Origin: Earliella scabrosa
Taxonomy: Eukaryota > Basidiomycota > Agaricomycetes > Polyporales > Polyporaceae
Reading direction: 5' to 3'
Assembly: GCA_022605405.1 (NCBI GenBank)
Contig: JABYQQ010000030.1
Coordinates: forward strand, 310,001-374,000
DNA: 64,000 nt
Shown: positions 60,289 through 64,000 of the stretch, piece by piece
How the letters are laid out: the number at the start of each line of letters is the position of its first letter
How positions within the stretch are numbered: the first letter of the stretch is position 1
The notes under the pieces: model-generated
The model's database searches: none
Told to the model about the DNA's origin: nothing
Seen by the model: the letters and a program-made list of their open reading frames with translations, nothing else
Made by a program: the position numbers and the translations under genes

Positions 60289-62520
60289 TCAGCCGAGCTT
60301 GCCCTGCTGGATCGCCTGGCGGATCGGGTTCGACTCCTTCGGGATCGCACCGCTCTTCTCGAGCCTGTCGAACAGCACGAACAGCTTCTCCGCCTCGCGC
60401 TCCTTCTCCTCGTCCGACATCTCGATCGGAGGTGCCGGCTTCTCCGCGACACCCGTGATGGGGTTGATGGGCACACCCGAGGGCGTCGCCGTCGGGGCAC
60501 CGGCGCCGCTCGAGTTCGCGGGAGGCGGGGGCGCGCTCATGATGCCCTTGTTGAAGAGGAAGCCGGCGACGTTCCCGTAGCCTACATACGATGCGAGCGT
60601 GCTCCCTGCATAATATCAGAAGGAACAGGGATGAACAACACGAAAATCGAGCGCAGGGGAGGGCACAGCGGACGCACCGTCAGAGTCGCACACCGCAAAC
60701 AGCATCTCCCCGACGGCATTCTTGAGCTTGGCGTGGTGCACGCTCGCAAGCAGCCTCAACAGTCGACCGAGCAGGTCCGACCGGCCCTCGAGCGGACTCG
60801 TCCTGTCCAGGTCCTCAGGAAGGATCCACTCGCGCATGCGCGTCCGGGAGCCTTCGTCGGCCTGGCAAAGCTTCGTGATGAGCACGACGAGCGGCGTCAT
60901 GATGTCGTCGAGCGACTGGTCCGTCTCCCTGGTGCACTTGGAGCGCACGCTTGCATCGTCGGGGTCGACAGCCTCGGGCATATAGTGGCCAAGCGAGACG
61001 TCGAGGAGGTCGTACGCTCGGAGGAGCACATCAACAGGTGGGCCCATCGCGATGGGCGACGACGAACGAGAGAGGGATCGGCGGCCAGCAGACAGAGCTG
61101 ACCAGGCACGGTCGAAAGCACCAGGCTTGGGGTCCTTCGCGGGACCGGTGGTCGGAGAGCCCGCGCGGCTGCTGCCCCTACTGCTAGATGAGCGGGAAGC
61201 TTTGCTGGATGAGCCATCTGAAGAAGCCTTGGGCGGCGTTGGAACAGGCGAACTCCTGGCCGGCGGAAGCCAGACGGTCTGCAAGGATGATGAGACCGGG
61301 ATGGTAATGAGAGCGTGGATGACGTGAGTCATGGGCGCAGTGAGGGGTGCAGGGAAGGATGGGGGCAGGGTATTGAACGCGCGCAGAAGAGGAGGGAGAA
61401 TCCTGGGCAACCAGGGCACGTCAATACGATGCTGCACTCGCAGATGAGCACAGAGCACTCGTACCCATCCAAGCGGTCGCTCCAACAATCGCCCATTACT
61501 TTCGTATCATTAGAATTAGATTCATCGACAAGCTATCGGGTGATTAGCGCATCCGTGGGTCTGCGAGCAGAACAGCAAACACACCTTTGGGTAGTGTAGC
61601 AGTAGATTAAACGTGAATTTCAGTAGATCAGTCATGGCTTCGCGTGCGAATTTCGTGCCGGCAAGGATGGCTTTCGACAACAGGTCCAGCTTGCTCCCGA
61701 TAACCTCTGTGATATTAGGCGACTTGCCCTCGACCAGGGACTTGATGAGGGTTCCCGCTTGGAAGATGGACACGGTGGAGAGGAAGAGAATACGCGAAGC
61801 AAGGAATATGCGCTCCGGAGACGTCGATTTCTGGAAAGACCGGGACGCAAGAGACGGCAGAAGGAGAATTGGCACGATGCACGACAAAAAGCGGCAGTAC
61901 AGCACGCACCTCGAGCAACTCAACAGCAAAATCGCCTCCGCCGACCTGCTTGTCTACAAACGCTTGACGGGCCTGCTCGACGAGGAGCATCGCATTGGCG
62001 ACACAACGCAAGGCTTCGTTGGACGCATCCGGGACATCCTTGTGGGCATGGTACAAGGAGAGCAGAGCAGAGAGATTAGCCGGGGTCGCGATGAGCTCAG
62101 AGCCGGCAGGGTTCTTGCCCAAAGACTTTACAGCGAGGAGAGCCGGCGCAGCATCTACGGAGGGCCGATCGGATCGCAGAAGGAGGGAGAAAGATTGGTG
62201 GGGAAGGAATGGTGGGTGTTTGAACGCGTCGAGGACGGGTACGGAGGGGATGAACGCACCTTTGGACGTGAGCCTGCTCTTCTTGCCGCCGCTGGCGTTG
62301 GCCTTTGCGAGATCGTCAATTATCGTCTGGATCAGCTCGCGGCGTTTCGCATCATCAATCGTGAGCGGGGGAGCTGGATCAAACGCGGGGTGAGCAGGCG
62401 AGAACGGGGGCGGAGGGCGAAGGGGAGCTTGCCGTCTGTGATAGACTGGAGGACCTGGGCGACGTGTGGGCGGGGGGAGGCGGCGGAGAGGGCGGAGTAT
62501 GCGTCGAGGAACTTGGACAT
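60289..62520 (-). CDS. RIC8: RIC8/synembryn, G-alpha chaperone and exchange factor
   Basis: Cytosolic guanine-nucleotide exchange factor and folding chaperone for heterotrimeric G-alpha subunits. The minus-strand chain begins MSKFLDAYSALSAAS (62520) and continues with AKRRELIQTIIDDLAKA, AVKSLGKNPAGSELIATPAN, EALRCVANAMLLVEQAR, SPERIFLASRILFLST, MTDLLKFTFNLLLHYPK, VMGDCWSDRL, LPPLLRAFNTLPPSFPAPL, LASYVGYGNVAGFLFNKGIM and the C-terminal DEEKEREAEKLFVLFDRLEK. These match fungal RIC8 in order. A Ser/Arg-rich low-complexity insert lies near the middle. One junction is abnormal: after KLPFALRP the next homologous frame starts only 32 nt later, beyond a GT...AG too short for a normal intron. This is either a micro-intron, a frameshift or a sequence error. 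Confidence 0.88.
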
Positions 62521-63440
62521 GGGCGTCGGTGGAAGGACCGGAGGAATGGAGGGCTATAGAAGGACGGAAGGAGCACGGGGAAAGCCACGGCAAAGAGCGG
62601 GAGAGTTGGGAATAGGTGGAGGTCGTCTGGGCAGGCCGTCGTCGAGAGCAGGAGAAGGTCGTGAGAGGAGACGAAGCGAGGTGAGGTGCGAGGGTGAGCA
62701 AGAGAGAGAAGCGGGGAGGATACAAGGGCGTGGGCGTGGGCGTGGGCGGGAGTGCCTGGCGGGAGCGGGCGACGGCGGCCTTGTGATGGTAACCAGCGGT
62801 GACAACGGACGGCTGGGGTCTGGCTGGGGCCTTGCTCCCAACTCGCGTCCAGTAAAAAGCAGGCTCGAGCTCAGCACTCTGTAGCTCTCTCGGGCCGTCG
62901 TCGGGGATGGGGCGTGCGCGCGTGCGCACCCGGCCACAGCTCCGGCCTTTATTCCGGCCAGTCGATATCGTACAGCCACGCCTGATCGCCCCTTGCTCGC
63001 CAATCCTCCTCCAGCGTCCTCCCTCGTCGCAAATCCATTCTCCAGAGCTTTCTATCCTACGTACACGCTCACAGACGCGCCCCCAAGCCCTCTGCCATAA
63101 CGTTCTCCCAATCCCCGCTCGGCCGCCACGGAACACATCGGAAACACACGAAGCCGTCCGTGCATGCCACCTCCTGCCTCGAGGCACTCGGTCTCTCCCA
63201 GCACGCCGCGCCGCGCCGTCCGACTGCACATAGGATCCGTGCAACGGCACGCCCTATGTCCTGCGATCCTCGCCTGTGCCAAATATTCTCGTGCACTACA
63301 GCATGCTGGCCATGACACCGCGGGTGTTATGCTGTGGACCGTGGTATGGTCTGCAAAACATCATCAGTTGGGGTTGATAGACTCCGCCGGAATCGGGAGA
63401 CATGAAACGCACGTTAGACTACGGCTCCTGTTCCGTATAA
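62521..63440. other. Intergenic region, RIC8 promoter and MED10 3' side
   Basis: 920 bp with strong GC and purine-strand asymmetry (gggagcgg, gtgggcgtgggcgtgggcgg near 62,727-62,750, an imperfect gtgggc repeat). No gene recognised. It holds the RIC8 promoter. Confidence 0.45.
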
Positions 63441-64000
63441 TCAAACCCCATTCGGCACCCCGTCCTCCTCCATTTTGATCCCCTCGGTCGCCGTCAGCAG
63501 CGATGACTCCATCAGCTGCTCCCCGAGCTCGGGGAAGTTCTGCACCAACGCCTCGTCCAGCATCTTCCGGTACGACTGCGAGTGCGGAAAGAAAACAAGT
63601 TGGTCAGCGAGACACCCAAGCTCACCGAGGCAGCTGAAAACGCACGTCAATCGCGTGGATTTTTCCGTTCATGAACTGGTTTTCCGTCGCCGCCCGTTCC
63701 AGCCGCTCCTTCGTCAGCTGCATCGGGTTCCGGGAGTTGTCGATGTCGACCAGGACTTGCATGGGAACCATCGTGTCGACCGACCCGGACATGCTCTCCA
63801 GCGTAGCCAGGTGCTTGATGACCTCGTTACTGTTCGATAGACAGAAAGGCAGTCAGCAACGCGCCCGTATAAGCGAGACGTCACATGAAATCGTGTGCAC
63901 TAGGGAACCAAACACCGAGCGCACCGATAGCCGCAGAGTGACTCCGCAATGATACCGGAGTCATAGAGCAGATGTGATAGTCGACCCCATATGGCAGTAT
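63441..64000 (-). CDS. MED10: Mediator subunit 10 (MED10), 5' end outside window
   Basis: Middle-module subunit of the Mediator coactivator of RNA polymerase II. Minus-strand exons: 63925-64000 (continuing beyond the window), 63646-63829 and 63441-63575. Splicing gives SHLLYDSGIIAES, then HLATLESMSG, VLVDIDNSRNPMQLTKERLE, RAATENQFMNGKIHAID and SYRKMLDEALVQNFPEL. This follows the MED10 pattern (LGII near the N-end; GRNPxLYTKExLExAxAxNExVxGKI; then a helix ending FPEL). The C-tail EEDGVPNGV is short and acidic. The start codon and the first residues lie to the right of position 64000. Confidence 0.87.

Noticed and set aside
61715..63250. 511-codon minus-strand frame starting far upstream of RIC8
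   Set aside because: Only its 3' half matches RIC8. The upstream part is low-complexity Arg/Pro sequence through the promoter, and the conserved N-terminus MSKFLDAY is in another frame.

Overview
The window is nuclear DNA of a filamentous basidiomycete, most likely an Agaricomycete (possibly a polypore). The evidence is dense protein genes broken by many 45-60 nt introns with GT(R)NGT donors, GC-rich coding sequence, and best-recognised products that are all fungal housekeeping proteins. No bacterial, viral or organellar genes were seen. Gene models were spliced by hand from frame continuity, donor/acceptor signals and recalled family alignments; wherever exons are listed, the reading phases add up.

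Region 1 (1-11,800) is AT-rich, gene-poor and made of transposon relics. Its centrepiece is a nearly perfect 3.5 kb palindrome (2063-5562) with 1.7 kb arms. Each arm carries a 74-bp tandem array, and the whole is flanked by a 7-8 bp direct repeat: a foldback-type DNA transposon. Two decayed pieces of a Pif1/Helitron-type helicase lie to its right on the minus strand.

Region 2 (12,400-26,100) is a conserved housekeeping block: CGI121 (KEOPS complex), a membrane-anchored PDI-like thioredoxin protein, two mitochondrial PPR proteins, ATP synthase subunit 4 and PAF1. Several pairs are divergent and share short promoters.

Region 3 (26,600-39,700) is accessory. Two paralogous ~1000-aa lineage-specific genes, each about 11 exons, lie on the minus strand on either side of a membrane-anchored GH5 exo-beta-1,3-glucanase. 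They show a possible PD-(D/E)XK nuclease signature and an internal duplication. Relics of a GNAT gene and of the uracil phosphoribosyltransferase promoter lie beside them, which suggests local segmental duplication.

Region 4 (40,300-46,215) holds uracil phosphoribosyltransferase, EMG1/NEP1 (18S rRNA pseudouridine methyltransferase) and a SEC14-type lipid transfer protein.

Region 5 (46,216-50,900) has no recognisable gene. It holds a degenerate tandem-repeat block embedded in a dispersed repeat whose unexpanded copy is at 26.6 kb, plus a ~0.66 kb inverted-repeat structure.

Region 6 (50,900-64,000) returns to genes: a GNAT acetyltransferase, a Na+/H+ antiporter, a mitochondrial ABC1/UbiB kinase-like protein, an MBD4-like DNA glycosylase, a histidine phosphatase, the G-alpha chaperone RIC8, and the start-truncated MED10.
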